From assembly GCF_001678845.1 (NCBI RefSeq), contig NZ_MAIQ01000008.1, forward strand, positions 62,001 through 126,000: DNA of 64,000 bases. The letters run 5' to 3'. Both the position numbers and the translations under genes were made by a program. The notes below the pieces were generated by a model. It was not told the DNA's origin, did not search any database, and worked only from the letters and a program-made list of their open reading frames with translations. The stretch comes from Christensenella intestinihominis. GTDB lineage: Bacteria; Bacillota; Clostridia; Christensenellales; Christensenellaceae. Of the stretch, positions 50,969 to 59,388 are shown piece by piece (position 1 is the first letter of the stretch; each line of letters opens with the position of its first letter).

Positions 50969-51231
50969 TTGCAATGGAAACGAAACAGCCGTGGACCAAT
51001 GTCGTCACCTACCGCCCCGATGAATACCTTCCCCGGGAAGAATTTGAAAAATTGCGCAAGGACCTCAAAAATACGTGGCATGCGCTCGGGTGGCTGCACC
51101 TGCGAATGACGAACGACCTCGATACGAAATCCGCCTCCATGCTGCCGCGGCCGGAGCTCGCAAGAAGGCTTAATGAGGTAAAAAAGCAAATCGAAAAAAT
51201 GATGGACGTATATCTCGAAGAGAATCGCTAG
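50965..51231 (+). CDS. Small charged protein, unknown (third gene of the operon)
   Basis: 88 residues, not recognised. Rich in Trp and charged residues: QPWTNVVTYRPDEYLPREEF, then a Leu-rich helix and ELARRLNEVKKQIEKMMDVYL. Start chosen at 50965 because its ATG overlaps the previous stop; 50974 is an alternative. No signal or membrane segment. The stop lies within the terminator stem that ends the operon. Confidence 0.6.
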   Translation: MIAMETKQPWTNVVTYRPDEYLPREEFEKLRKDLKNTWHALGWLHLRMTNDLDTKSASMLPRPELARRLNEVKKQIEKMMDVYLEENR

Positions 51232-51247
51232 GTTCTCTTTTTTTTTG
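51218..51247 (+). terminator. Terminator of the Ala-rich protein operon
   Basis: AAGAGAA / TTCTCTT around an 8-nt loop, then eight T. The stop codon of the upstream gene is in the loop. Confidence 0.85.
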
Positions 51248-51313
51248 CCTGAAAAGGGAGAATCGTCACCCGGAAAAAATGAAATTTTTACGGATCGCGG
51301 GCAGCCCTGATGC

Positions 51314-51330
51314 AAATATGATACAATAAA
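51314..51330 (+). promoter_or_regulatory. Extended -10 promoter of the two-component operon
   Basis: AAATATGATACAAT contains an extended -10 (TGATACAAT) with no good -35. It resembles the AAAAATGATACA motif found before the amidase and VanY-like genes, suggesting activator-dependent, possibly autoregulated transcription. Confidence 0.45.
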
Positions 51331-51384
51331 GAGCAATAATGGATACAAATTTTAAAATCCATTGATTTGGGGAAACAACGGGTT

Positions 51385-52038
51385 ATGATAAATATATTAA
51401 TTGTAGAAGATGAACAGCCGATCTCCAACCTGATTCGCGTCAACCTGACGGAGAGCGGATATTCTTGTGATGTGGCGGACGACGGAATGCAGGCGGCGGA
51501 CATGATCGAGCAGAACCGTTACGACCTGATTTTGCTGGATATCATGCTGCCCAAGGTGAACGGCTACGAGCTGATGGAATACATCGCCCCAACCGGCACC
51601 CCCGTCATTTTTATTACTGCCAAAAACGACGTGGCGGACCGTGTGAAGGGTCTCCACCTCGGCGCGGACGACTATATCATCAAGCCGTTTGAAATCGTCG
51701 AATTGCTTGCCCGGGTGGAAGCCGTCCTGCGGCGCTATAATAAAGGCGAAAGCAAAATTACCGTCGGAGATGTGGAAATCGATACGCAGTCGCGGTGTGT
51801 GCGGAAAAACGGCCGGCAGGTCGACCTCACGATGAAGGAATACGAGCTCCTGCTCCTTTTCATCCGTAATAAAAATATCGCCCTCTTCCGCGAGACCATC
51901 TTTGAACGCGTATGGCAGAGCGATTACCTCGGGGATACGCGCACCGTGGACCTGCACGTCCAGCGCCTGCGCAAAAAGCTCGGCTGGGAAAAAATGATTG
52001 TTGCCGTCTATAAGGTAGGATACAGGTTGGAATGCTAG
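51385..52038 (+). CDS. OmpR-family response regulator
   Basis: 217 residues. Receiver domain: ILIVEDEQPISNLIRV, phospho-acceptor Asp52 in LILLDIMLP, conserved Lys in DDYIIKPFE. The OmpR winged helix (about 125-217) has LTMKEYELLLLFIRN and GDTRTVDLHVQRLRKKL. ATG 51385 gives the standard start. The histidine kinase gene starts 1 nt after its stop. Adjacent wall-hydrolase genes carry a 6-5-6 direct repeat, the form of site this family binds. Confidence 0.95.
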   Translation: MINILIVEDEQPISNLIRVNLTESGYSCDVADDGMQAADMIEQNRYDLILLDIMLPKVNGYELMEYIAPTGTPVIFITAKNDVADRVKGLHLGADDYIIKPFEIVELLARVEAVLRRYNKGESKITVGDVEIDTQSRCVRKNGRQVDLTMKEYELLLLFIRNKNIALFRETIFERVWQSDYLGDTRTVDLHVQRLRKKLGWEKMIVAVYKVGYRLEC

Positions 52039-52039
52039 G

Positions 52040-53452
52040 ATGAAATTTGCCTGGAAGGTGTTTTTGTCGACAGTAATCGTAATCGCCATCGTGTTCGCGG
52101 TAGGCGGCTATGTTTTGATTACGTCTTTTTTCGCTTCCGCGCTTTCACGCGAAACAGACCGGGCGCTCGAGGAAAACCAGCTGATGAAGCTTGCCTACGA
52201 AAGCGCGGCGACCACCTATGTAAACCAGGGAACGAAGCTCACGGACGAGGCCGTTGTAAACAGCGTGTCGTCCCTTGAAAACGGCGGACGGCGCGGGATT
52301 ATCGTTTCGGATGAAAACTATAAAAAAATATTTCCCGCCACGGGCGCGACGGCGGACGAACAGCTGATGCGCGAAATGGATAAAGACCGTGTTTACCGGA
52401 TCAGCGAAAGCGGGGGCCGCTATAACATCACCGTGTGCTGCTCGACCAGCGTGGGCGACCGCACCGTCTACCTCGAAACCTCGCGGGATATCACCTCCAT
52501 TTTCCAGGAGCGGGAAACGCAGTTTGATACCTATACGGAATGGAGCATCGTGCTGCTGCTCTTAAGCGCGCTCGTGATGCTCGTCGTCTCCATGTTCCTG
52601 ACACGTCCGCTCACCCGCCTGTCCGCCACCACGCGGCGCATCGCGGAAGGAAATTACGACGTGCGCATGAAGGTGAAGGGCGAGGATGAAATCGCCGAAT
52701 TCACACAGGATTTTAACGCCATGACGGATGCGGTGCAGGATAAAATGTACGCGCTTGAGAATACGGCGCGCCAGCGGGAGGATTTTGTCGCGAGCTTCGC
52801 GCACGAGCTCAAGACGCCGCTTACGTCAATTATCGGCTATGCGGATATGCTCCGCTCCAAGCAAATGAAACCGGAGGAAATGTTCCTTTCGGCGAATTAC
52901 ATTTTTACGGAAGGAAAGCGCCTCGAAGCATTGTCCTTAAAGCTGCTCGAGCTGATGGTGCTCGAACGGCAGGAATTTGAAAAACGGCGCATCAACCCGC
53001 GGCTGCTGATCGAAGAGATCGAAGGCCTGATGCTTCCCATCATGGAAAACGCGGGGCTTGTCCTCAAGACGGCGGCCCAGAATGCGGTTGTCATGATCGA
53101 GCCGGACCTCTTCAAAACCCTGCTCGTAAACCTGATCGATAACGCGCGCAAGGCGTCCGAGCCGGGCAGCCTCATCGAGCTGTACGGGCGGGTCGACGGG
53201 CGCGACTATGTTTTCTGTGTGCGCGACCACGGCCGGGGCATCCCGGAAGAAGAAATCAAGAAAATCACGGAAGCGTTTTACATGGTGGATAAAAGCCGCG
53301 CGCGCGCCCAGAACGGCGCCGGGCTCGGCCTTGCGCTTTCCGATAAAATTGCCCATATGCACGGCTCGCGCCTCGAGTTCAAAAGTATCGTAGGCTCGGG
53401 CACGCTTGTATGCGTGCGCATCCGCAGGGCGGCGAGGAGGACGCGCCCATGA
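52040..53452 (+). CDS. Sensor histidine kinase
   Basis: 470 residues. TM1 (about 7-30), an extracellular sensor domain (about 31-170), TM2 (VLLLLSALVMLVVSMFL), HAMP, HisKA with His255 in FAHELKTPLTSIIGYADML, and HATPase_c with NLIDNARKA, DHGRGIPEEE and GAGLGLALS. It phosphorylates the preceding regulator. It has no PAS domain, unlike classical WalK. The stop overlaps the next gene (ATGA). Confidence 0.95.
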   Translation: MKFAWKVFLSTVIVIAIVFAVGGYVLITSFFASALSRETDRALEENQLMKLAYESAATTYVNQGTKLTDEAVVNSVSSLENGGRRGIIVSDENYKKIFPATGATADEQLMREMDKDRVYRISESGGRYNITVCCSTSVGDRTVYLETSRDITSIFQERETQFDTYTEWSIVLLLLSALVMLVVSMFLTRPLTRLSATTRRIAEGNYDVRMKVKGEDEIAEFTQDFNAMTDAVQDKMYALENTARQREDFVASFAHELKTPLTSIIGYADMLRSKQMKPEEMFLSANYIFTEGKRLEALSLKLLELMVLERQEFEKRRINPRLLIEEIEGLMLPIMENAGLVLKTAAQNAVVMIEPDLFKTLLVNLIDNARKASEPGSLIELYGRVDGRDYVFCVRDHGRGIPEEEIKKITEAFYMVDKSRARAQNGAGLGLALSDKIAHMHGSRLEFKSIVGSGTLVCVRIRRAARRTRP

Positions 53453-54321
53453 AACGGATCATAAAGTATGTGTGCGCAATCGCCGCAATGGCGTTTGTGG
53501 TCGTCATGAGCGCATGGCTTCCGCCCTATCTCGCACGGAGCACGGACGCGTCCTTCCTCAATATCATCCAAAAGGACGAATCGGCCGCGGAATCCTATGA
53601 ATACAAGGCGACGAAATACCAAAAAACCAAGGTGCTGTACGAGGTAATGCGCTACAATTTTGAGGGCAATACAAACGGCGGTTTCGGCCTGCCCGAAGCC
53701 GCCGCGGAAGAAGCGCAGAAGATCGAGATGGAAGCCCGGGATAATCTTGTGCAGTATAATTATACCGACGGAATTCCGGCTAAGGGAAGCGTGATGACCA
53801 AGGCCCAGGCAGAGCTCGCCATCGTACGGGAAGCGCGCCTGCTGCAAAATACGGGGGCGTTGCCCAAATTCGACCTTGGGAAAATCGGTTCCTATGACGC
53901 GGTGGAGAGCATCTCCTTCCTCATCGCTTCGGACCCGACCGTCTCCTCGACGGAGTTTTACTATTGGCAGGGCGTTATCAGCAACTCCGCGACAGGCGAA
54001 AACTACGCGTTTATCATCGACGACGAACTGGGCAAGGTCTATTATATGGATATTTCCTATTATTCGGAAGCCTCGTACGACTACGCCTCCAAAACCGGCA
54101 CCGGGCTTTTTGCCGGGTGGGAAGAGGGCGATATGGCGGATTTGGTCTCCGCGTTTGCCGCCTACCACGAGCTTGAAGTGGATTATAACAAGGATTACCT
54201 GGATTGGGGGCCAACCATCAGCAGCCTGTATGGCATGACCAATTCAGAGTTTGACGTATTGGCGGAGGTTTCCCGCTACGGGCATTTCCAAATGATCCTC
54301 AAGCCCTCGGATATTTTATAA
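53449..54321 (+). CDS. Membrane-anchored extracytoplasmic protein coupled to the kinase, unknown
   Basis: 290 residues, not recognised. An N-terminal signal anchor (YVCAIAAMAFVVVMSAWLPPYL) and an acidic extracytoplasmic domain with many Tyr and Glu. It overlaps the kinase gene (ATGA) and has GGAGGA before its ATG, so it is co-translated with the two-component pair. By position it parallels YycH/YycI, the membrane regulators of WalK, but I see no sequence match. A sensor accessory role is inferred. Confidence 0.7.
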   Translation: MKRIIKYVCAIAAMAFVVVMSAWLPPYLARSTDASFLNIIQKDESAAESYEYKATKYQKTKVLYEVMRYNFEGNTNGGFGLPEAAAEEAQKIEMEARDNLVQYNYTDGIPAKGSVMTKAQAELAIVREARLLQNTGALPKFDLGKIGSYDAVESISFLIASDPTVSSTEFYYWQGVISNSATGENYAFIIDDELGKVYYMDISYYSEASYDYASKTGTGLFAGWEEGDMADLVSAFAAYHELEVDYNKDYLDWGPTISSLYGMTNSEFDVLAEVSRYGHFQMILKPSDIL

Positions 54322-54333
54322 AAAATTTGTAAT

Positions 54334-54350
54334 GTTACAAAAATGATACA
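54334..54350. promoter_or_regulatory. WalR-like direct repeat upstream of the amidase gene
   Basis: GTTACAAAAATGATACA; the minus strand reads TGTATC-N5-TGTAAC, one mismatch from the WalR box TGTWAH-N5-TGTWAH. The identical 17-mer occurs at 55364. Confidence 0.55.
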
Positions 54351-54445
54351 AGATAGATGGAAAAAATATGCCCCGGCCCTGTACTTTATAGGTACAGGGT
54401 TTTTGTTTGGAAAAAAGAGAGATCGACATCAGGGGGAAAGAAATC

Positions 54446-55261
54446 ATGCGTAACATATCACAGCACATCGGAACTGGACGGCGGCGGCACAGGAGGGCGA
54501 CGGGACGTTTTTTCCTGTTCCTTGCCATTACTCTGCTGGTTGTCGCGGGAATATTCCTGCTCTACCGGGCGTTTCCGTTTGAAATTTCCAAAGCGGCGGA
54601 CGGCGAAATGGCGCCCGCGGAGGGCGAGGCCCAGACCCTCAAACAAATTATTCCGGCGGACGGCGGAATCAAGGTAATCGTAGACCCCGGCCACGGGGAT
54701 ACGGATGTCGGAACCAAAGGGGTTTCCACCGGAAGGCTTGAAAAAGAGGTCAACCTGGAAATCGCCCTGAAGCTCAAAGCCGTGCTGGAAGGGAAAGGCT
54801 ATACCGTCATCATGACGCGCGAATCGGACGAACCGATCGCGGCGGCGGACGAGCCGGACGCCAAGGTGCGCAAGGCGGCGGATATGGCAAAGCGCGAGGA
54901 AATCATACGCACCGCGAACGCCGATGTGTTTGTCAGCATCCACCAGAATTTCTTTGAACAGGGCTCGGGCGCGGCCGGTCCCCAGGTTTTCTACCGGGAC
55001 AGGGAAGCGCCGGGCTACCGGCTTGCGCAATATGTCCAGAGTGCGCTCAACGAACAGCTCGATATTGCAAATCCACGCGACGTCAATTCGGGGGACTACC
55101 AGCTCCTGAGGCCGGGCAGCCAGGCCAGCATCATCGTGGAGTGCGGTTTTTTCTCCAATCCTGAAGAGGAACAGAAACTGCAAAAAGACGATTACCAGGA
55201 GGCCATCGCCAGGGCGGTGGGCTCGGGGATCGAAACATATCTTTCTGAAAATAATTTGTAA
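54446..55261 (+). CDS. N-acetylmuramoyl-L-alanine amidase (CwlD-like)
   Basis: 271 residues. A basic N-terminus and membrane anchor (FFLFLAITLLVVAGIFLLY) precede an Amidase_3 domain. Zinc and catalytic residues appear in VDPGHGD (His), RLEKEVNLEIA (Glu), VSIHQNFFEQ (His) and IIVECGFFSN (Glu). Cleaves the lactyl-L-Ala bond of peptidoglycan outside the membrane. ATG 54446 follows AGGGGGAAAG. The upstream WalR-like repeat suggests control by the adjacent two-component system. Confidence 0.92.
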   Translation: MRNISQHIGTGRRRHRRATGRFFLFLAITLLVVAGIFLLYRAFPFEISKAADGEMAPAEGEAQTLKQIIPADGGIKVIVDPGHGDTDVGTKGVSTGRLEKEVNLEIALKLKAVLEGKGYTVIMTRESDEPIAAADEPDAKVRKAADMAKREEIIRTANADVFVSIHQNFFEQGSGAAGPQVFYRDREAPGYRLAQYVQSALNEQLDIANPRDVNSGDYQLLRPGSQASIIVECGFFSNPEEEQKLQKDDYQEAIARAVGSGIETYLSENNL

Positions 55262-55324
55262 AGGAAGGTGGTAAATCGAGAAGACTGCTATATAACGTAA
55301 CGGGCAACAAATTTTTTCTGTCGG

Positions 55325-55351
55325 GAAAGGAGGGCTTCGGCTCTCCTTTTC
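55325..55351 (+). terminator. Terminator of the amidase gene
   Basis: GAAAGGAG / CTCCTTTT with a GGCTTCGGCT loop, so the VanY-like gene is a separate unit. Confidence 0.8.
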
Positions 55352-55363
55352 ATTTACAACTAC

Positions 55364-55380
55364 GTTACAAAAATGATACA
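55364..55380. promoter_or_regulatory. WalR-like direct repeat upstream of the VanY-like gene
   Basis: Same 17-mer as at 54334 (GTTACA-N5-GATACA). TTTACA at 55353-55358 could be a -35 with TACAGG at 55377 as a weak -10, so the site would overlap the promoter. Confidence 0.55.
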
Positions 55381-55448
55381 GGATGGAAGCGGAAACGATA
55401 CGTTCCGGCGGTAATCTTAAAAAAACGGAACGGAAAGGGGACGGTGGA

Positions 55449-56246
55449 ATGCATTTCATGACATCAGGAATGCCGGCCAGGCATAAACGCAGGAAAGCGA
55501 CCAGGCGTTTTGCGGTTTTCGTTGTTATGGCTGCTGTTTTAATCGCCGGGCTCCTGCTGTTTACACGCGTTTCCGCACTGTCGGAAAAAACGGTTCACAC
55601 GGGCGGCACGCAGGCCTACGCGCAGGCGCAGCCCTCCGGGAAAACGGCGACGGCCGGGGACGCAGACCCGCGTTTCCTCGCGCTTGTAAACTGGGACCAT
55701 CCATCAGGCGGCGGAAGGCCCGAAGACCTTGTGCCAATGGACGAAGTTTTCAGCGGCGAGGTATATTTTGAGGGCGGGTCCATCAACCGTACGGCCGGGC
55801 AGGCCGCGCGGCAAATGTTTCTGGCCGCACAGGAGGAAGGGATCGGCCCTTATAAAATTACGACTGCCTACCGTTCCCGGGAATACCAGGAGCAGCTGTG
55901 GGAACAGCGGGTGAGCGAAGACCCGGCTTATGGGCAAAACCCTTATGCGGAGCCTGTCCGCGTGCTTCCGGGTAACGCAAGCGAACACACGACCGGCCTT
56001 GCGATGGATGTGCTCTCCCCGGGGCACGACGAGGCCGATTCCTCGTTCGGGGAAACGCCGGAAGGGCGGTGGCTTGCGGAAAATGCATGGAAATACGGAT
56101 TTATCCTTCGCTATCCGGAAGGAAAGGAACCCGTCACCGGGGTGATCTATGAGCCGTGGCATTTCCGTTATGTGGGAAGGCAGGCGGCGAAGGAAATCTA
56201 TGAAGGCGGCCTGTGCCTCGAGGAATATGTGGGCGGTACTGCCTGA
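55449..56246 (+). CDS. VanY-type D,D-/L,D-carboxypeptidase
   Basis: 265 residues. An N-terminal anchor (FAVFVVMAAVLIAGLLLF) and linker precede an M15B peptidase domain (about 110-262): TAYRSREYQEQLWEQ, the zinc motif SEHTTGLAMDVLSP and EPWHFRYVG. It trims peptidoglycan stem peptides. There is no van resistance context, so a house-keeping wall role is likely. ATG 55449 lies after AAAGGGGACGGTGGA. Confidence 0.9.
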   Translation: MHFMTSGMPARHKRRKATRRFAVFVVMAAVLIAGLLLFTRVSALSEKTVHTGGTQAYAQAQPSGKTATAGDADPRFLALVNWDHPSGGGRPEDLVPMDEVFSGEVYFEGGSINRTAGQAARQMFLAAQEEGIGPYKITTAYRSREYQEQLWEQRVSEDPAYGQNPYAEPVRVLPGNASEHTTGLAMDVLSPGHDEADSSFGETPEGRWLAENAWKYGFILRYPEGKEPVTGVIYEPWHFRYVGRQAAKEIYEGGLCLEEYVGGTA

Positions 56247-56262
56247 ACCGGATGCGCGTCCC

Positions 56263-56294
56263 AAAGTCCCGGAAAATTTTCCGGGACTTTTTTT
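56263..56294 (+). terminator. Terminator of the VanY-like gene
   Basis: Perfect stem AAAGTCCCGGAAAA / TTTTCCGGGACTTT followed by further T. Confidence 0.92.
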
Positions 56295-56439
56295 GCGCGT
56301 TTTCCCGGGGCGCGAAGGTAAAAGCGGTTTTTGCGGTTTATATATAGTATATGTAAACTTTTGGATGCGTTTTATATAAAAATGGAAAATAATGCTTAAA
56401 CCGGGAAATAAAAAGCGGCATGAGTAAAGGAAAAATGTG

Positions 56440-56468
56440 TTGACAGGAAGGGCCGCGTATGATTAAAT
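56440..56468 (+). promoter_or_regulatory. Promoter of the XRE-cupin gene
   Basis: Consensus TTGACA (56440-56445), a 17-bp spacer and TTAAAT (56463-56468). Confidence 0.7.
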
Positions 56469-56552
56469 AATATCTGCACGCGAGGTTTAATAATAATAAA
56501 CAATTTATTTAGTATTGTGTGAAAACGGGAAACGCGGAAGGGTGAAACAGCA

Positions 56553-57086
56553 ATGGAAATCGGCAGGAAAATTAAGGCGAGAAGGCAAAGCCTCGGTCTC
56601 ACGCAAAGCGAGCTCGCCGACCGGGCAGAGCTTTCCAAGGGATTTATTTCACAGCTTGAGCGGGACCTCACATCGCCGTCGATTGCGACGCTGATGGATA
56701 TCCTCGAATGTCTCGGAACCGACCTTCGGGAATTTTTCAACGAACGCGAGGAAGAAAAGGTAACGTTTGCGGCGGCAGACCTCTTTGAAAAATCGGACGA
56801 CGAAAAAAGCATCCTCTGGCTTGTGCCGAACGCGCAGAAAAACAAGATGGAACCCATCCTCCTGCACCTCGTGGCCGGCTGCTCCACAGAGGAAGACCGC
56901 CCGCACGAAGGCGAGGAATTCGGTTATGTGCTTTCCGGTACGGTAACGCTCGTCCTCGGCATGAAGCGGCATAAGGTCAGGAAGGGCGGCAGCTTTTATT
57001 TCCGTGCGGATGTCCCGCATAAAATTGAGAACAATGGGAAGAAGGATGCGGAAGTGGTGTGGGTCTCCACGCCCCCCATGTTTTAA
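56553..57086 (+). CDS. XRE-cupin transcriptional regulator (polyamine type)
   Basis: 177 residues: HTH_3 domain (LTQSELADRAELSKGFISQLE, 1-65) and C-terminal cupin (about 105-175, RPHEGEEFGYVLSGTVTLVL and FYFRADVPHKIEN). This PuuR-like architecture commonly regulates polyamine uptake or breakdown, and potABCD follows. The cupin probably senses the ligand. AAGGGTGAAAC precedes the ATG. Confidence 0.88.
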   Translation: MEIGRKIKARRQSLGLTQSELADRAELSKGFISQLERDLTSPSIATLMDILECLGTDLREFFNEREEEKVTFAAADLFEKSDDEKSILWLVPNAQKNKMEPILLHLVAGCSTEEDRPHEGEEFGYVLSGTVTLVLGMKRHKVRKGGSFYFRADVPHKIENNGKKDAEVVWVSTPPMF

Positions 57087-57442
57087 TCGCGCACCCGGCC
57101 GCAGCGCAGATAGACGCTTTGCATCGATTCGCCTTGTGCGGCGCACGATTATGTGCGCCTCCGCGTCTCACTCGCTGCATCGCCAATCTGCATCTGCTCC
57201 GGGCACGCTCTGCACAGGGGAGGCGTTCAATCCTGCGCGCGTTCAGCGGGAGAAGCGCACGTCGCGGTATGTCCTGAATACCCGTAGGGGCGGCATAGTA
57301 TGCCGCCTGCGAACCGGACGCAGACGCCGCCCGGCGTAGCGTTGAAAACACACTGAGACCGGAATATGTACGCCCGCTGCGGGGTGGGGCCCTGCTTCCT
57401 GCGGGCCAAAGAATAAAACCATAATTTGAAAGGGTTTACGCC
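57087..57442. repeat. Gap with dispersed palindromic repeats between the regulator and potA
   Basis: 356 bp without a gene. It has a GGCGCAC-GATTA-TGTGCGCC hairpin near 57134, related to the GGCGTACG-TTTATGTACGCC element at 25890, and a perfect palindrome GGCGGCATA-G-TATGCCGCC at 57289-57307, related to 26153 and 26304. No clear terminator or promoter for potA was placed. Confidence 0.6.
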
Positions 57443-58534
57443 ATGTCAGAACACATCATCGATTTTCTAGGGGTATACAAGGAATACGACGGGGTAGAGG
57501 TTCTCTCCAATATCAACCTGTATATCAGGCAAAATGAATTCCTGACGCTGCTCGGGCCGTCAGGCTGCGGGAAAACAACGCTTTTGCGCATCATCGCGGG
57601 CTTTGAAGAACCGACGCGCGGCGACGTACACCTGTTTGGCGAAAGCATCAAGGGCCTGCCGCCCTATAAACGGCGGGTCAATACGGTGTTCCAGAAATAC
57701 GCGCTGTTTCCGCATCTCAATGTGTTTGACAACATCGCGTTCGGCCTTAAAATCAAAAAGATGGATAAAACGGCGATCAAGAAAAAGGTGGACGATATGC
57801 TCCGGCTTGTGGGCCTTTCCGGCTATGGAGACCGCGATATCGCCAAGCTCTCCGGCGGACAGCAGCAGCGCGTCGCCATTGCCCGCGCCCTCGTGAACGA
57901 GCCGGAGGTGCTCCTGCTCGACGAACCCCTCGGCGCGCTCGACCTCAAATTCCGCCAGGAAATGCAGCTCGAACTGAAGCGGATGCAGAAATCCCTTGGC
58001 ATCACCTTTGTTTATGTAACGCACGACCAGGAAGAGGCCCTCACCATGAGCGACGCGATTGCCGTGATGAATGACGGCGTGATCCAGCAGCTTGGGCCGC
58101 CCGAACAAATTTATAACGAACCCCGGAATTCATTTGTCGCGGATTTCATCGGGGAATCAAATATCATCAGGGGCATCATGAAGCGGGATTATTTTGTGCA
58201 TTTCGCGGATAACGACTTCGTGTGCCTCGACCGCGGCTTCAATGAAAACGAGCCGGTGCAGGTGGTCGTGCGGCCGGAAGATATCAATATCACAAAAAAT
58301 ATCACGGACGATATGATTACGGGCACGGTTTCCTCTACGCTGTTCATGGGCGTCCACTATGAAATCCGCGTACAGGGGGATAACGGCTTTGAATGGCTGG
58401 TCCACTCCACGGATTTTTACGACGTCGGCGATCGTGTCGGTTTTACGCTCGAGCCGGACGACATCCATGTCATGGAGGTCAGCCAGTACGATAAGATGCG
58501 TACGGACGACGCGGCAGCGGGGGCGAGCCAATGA
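57443..58534 (+). CDS. potA: Spermidine/putrescine ABC transporter ATPase
   Basis: 363 residues. Walker [12 protein letters not shown], signature [15 protein letters not shown], Walker [13 protein letters not shown] and H-loop VTHDQEEAL; a TOBE domain (about 270-350) follows. Energises polyamine import. GAAAGGG lies before the ATG, and the stop overlaps potB (ATGA). Confidence 0.95.
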   Translation: MSEHIIDFLGVYKEYDGVEVLSNINLYIRQNEFLTLLGPSGCGKTTLLRIIAGFEEPTRGDVHLFGESIKGLPPYKRRVNTVFQKYALFPHLNVFDNIAFGLKIKKMDKTAIKKKVDDMLRLVGLSGYGDRDIAKLSGGQQQRVAIARALVNEPEVLLLDEPLGALDLKFRQEMQLELKRMQKSLGITFVYVTHDQEEALTMSDAIAVMNDGVIQQLGPPEQIYNEPRNSFVADFIGESNIIRGIMKRDYFVHFADNDFVCLDRGFNENEPVQVVVRPEDINITKNITDDMITGTVSSTLFMGVHYEIRVQGDNGFEWLVHSTDFYDVGDRVGFTLEPDDIHVMEVSQYDKMRTDDAAAGASQ

Positions 58535-59388
58535 AAAACAGGCAAATTTCTGGCGTCATAAATTCCCGTAAAGTGTTCGCGCTGCCCTACGTCGCGTGGA
58601 TTGCAATATTCACGGTCGCGCCGCTCATCCTCATCCTGCTGTATGCGTTTACCGATACGGGCTCCGGGGGGGTCATGATCCTCACCGCGGAAAATCTTGC
58701 GCGCGCGTTTTCACCGCTGTATATGACGGTGTTCTGGCGCAGCGTGCTGATGGCCCTCATCGCGACGGCGGTGTGCCTGCTTCTCGGCTATCCGGTGGCC
58801 TATATGCTCTCACGGATGAAACAAAGCCGCGCCGCCATCCTCTCCATCCTTTTCATCCTGCCCATGTGGATGAATTTCCTGCTGCGGACGTATGCGTGGC
58901 GGGCCCTGCTCGATAACGCGGGCATCATCAACCAGGGGCTTATGGCGCTTGGCATTGAACCGGTGCAGTTTTTATATACGGAAGGAGCGATCATCTTCGG
59001 CCTCGTATATAATTTCCTGCCCTTCATGATCCTGCCCATCTATTCGGTGTTCCAGAAGATGGATACCTCCTGCATCCAGGCGGCGCAGGACCTCGGGGCC
59101 AATAAGTGGCAGACCTTCTGGCGGGTCACGCTGCCCCTTTCAAAGGGCGGCATCGTATCCGGGGTCACTATGGTGTTCATGCCCGCAATGACCACCTTCG
59201 TCATCACGCGGCTCCTCGGGGGCAGCCATTTCATGATGTACGGCGACCTGATTGAAATGGAATTCCTGCTGATGTCCGAATGGAACTTTGGCAGCGCGCT
59301 CGCGGTGGTCATGCTGATCCTGACCATATTGTTCATGTGGCTGATGCGCAAATACGATAAGGAAGGGGAAGGGGGCGCGTTATTATGA
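58531..59388 (+). CDS. potB: Spermidine/putrescine ABC transporter permease
   Basis: 285 residues, six-helix permease. [20 protein letters not shown] is the first helix, and the EAA loop is [20 protein letters not shown]. Pairs with PotC to form the membrane channel. Overlaps potA and potC by ATGA. Confidence 0.94.
   Translation: MKNRQISGVINSRKVFALPYVAWIAIFTVAPLILILLYAFTDTGSGGVMILTAENLARAFSPLYMTVFWRSVLMALIATAVCLLLGYPVAYMLSRMKQSRAAILSILFILPMWMNFLLRTYAWRALLDNAGIINQGLMALGIEPVQFLYTEGAIIFGLVYNFLPFMILPIYSVFQKMDTSCIQAAQDLGANKWQTFWRVTLPLSKGGIVSGVTMVFMPAMTTFVITRLLGGSHFMMYGDLIEMEFLLMSEWNFGSALAVVMLILTILFMWLMRKYDKEGEGGALL

Larger units (their letters stand above)
56247..56552. other. Intergenic region between the VanY-like gene and the XRE-cupin gene
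   Basis: About 306 bp without a gene. It holds the VanY-like terminator (56263-56294), an AT-rich stretch (56335-56400) and the XRE-cupin promoter (56440-56468). AT-rich sequence around 56486-56515 could be an autoregulatory operator, but no clear palindrome is seen. Confidence 0.55.
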
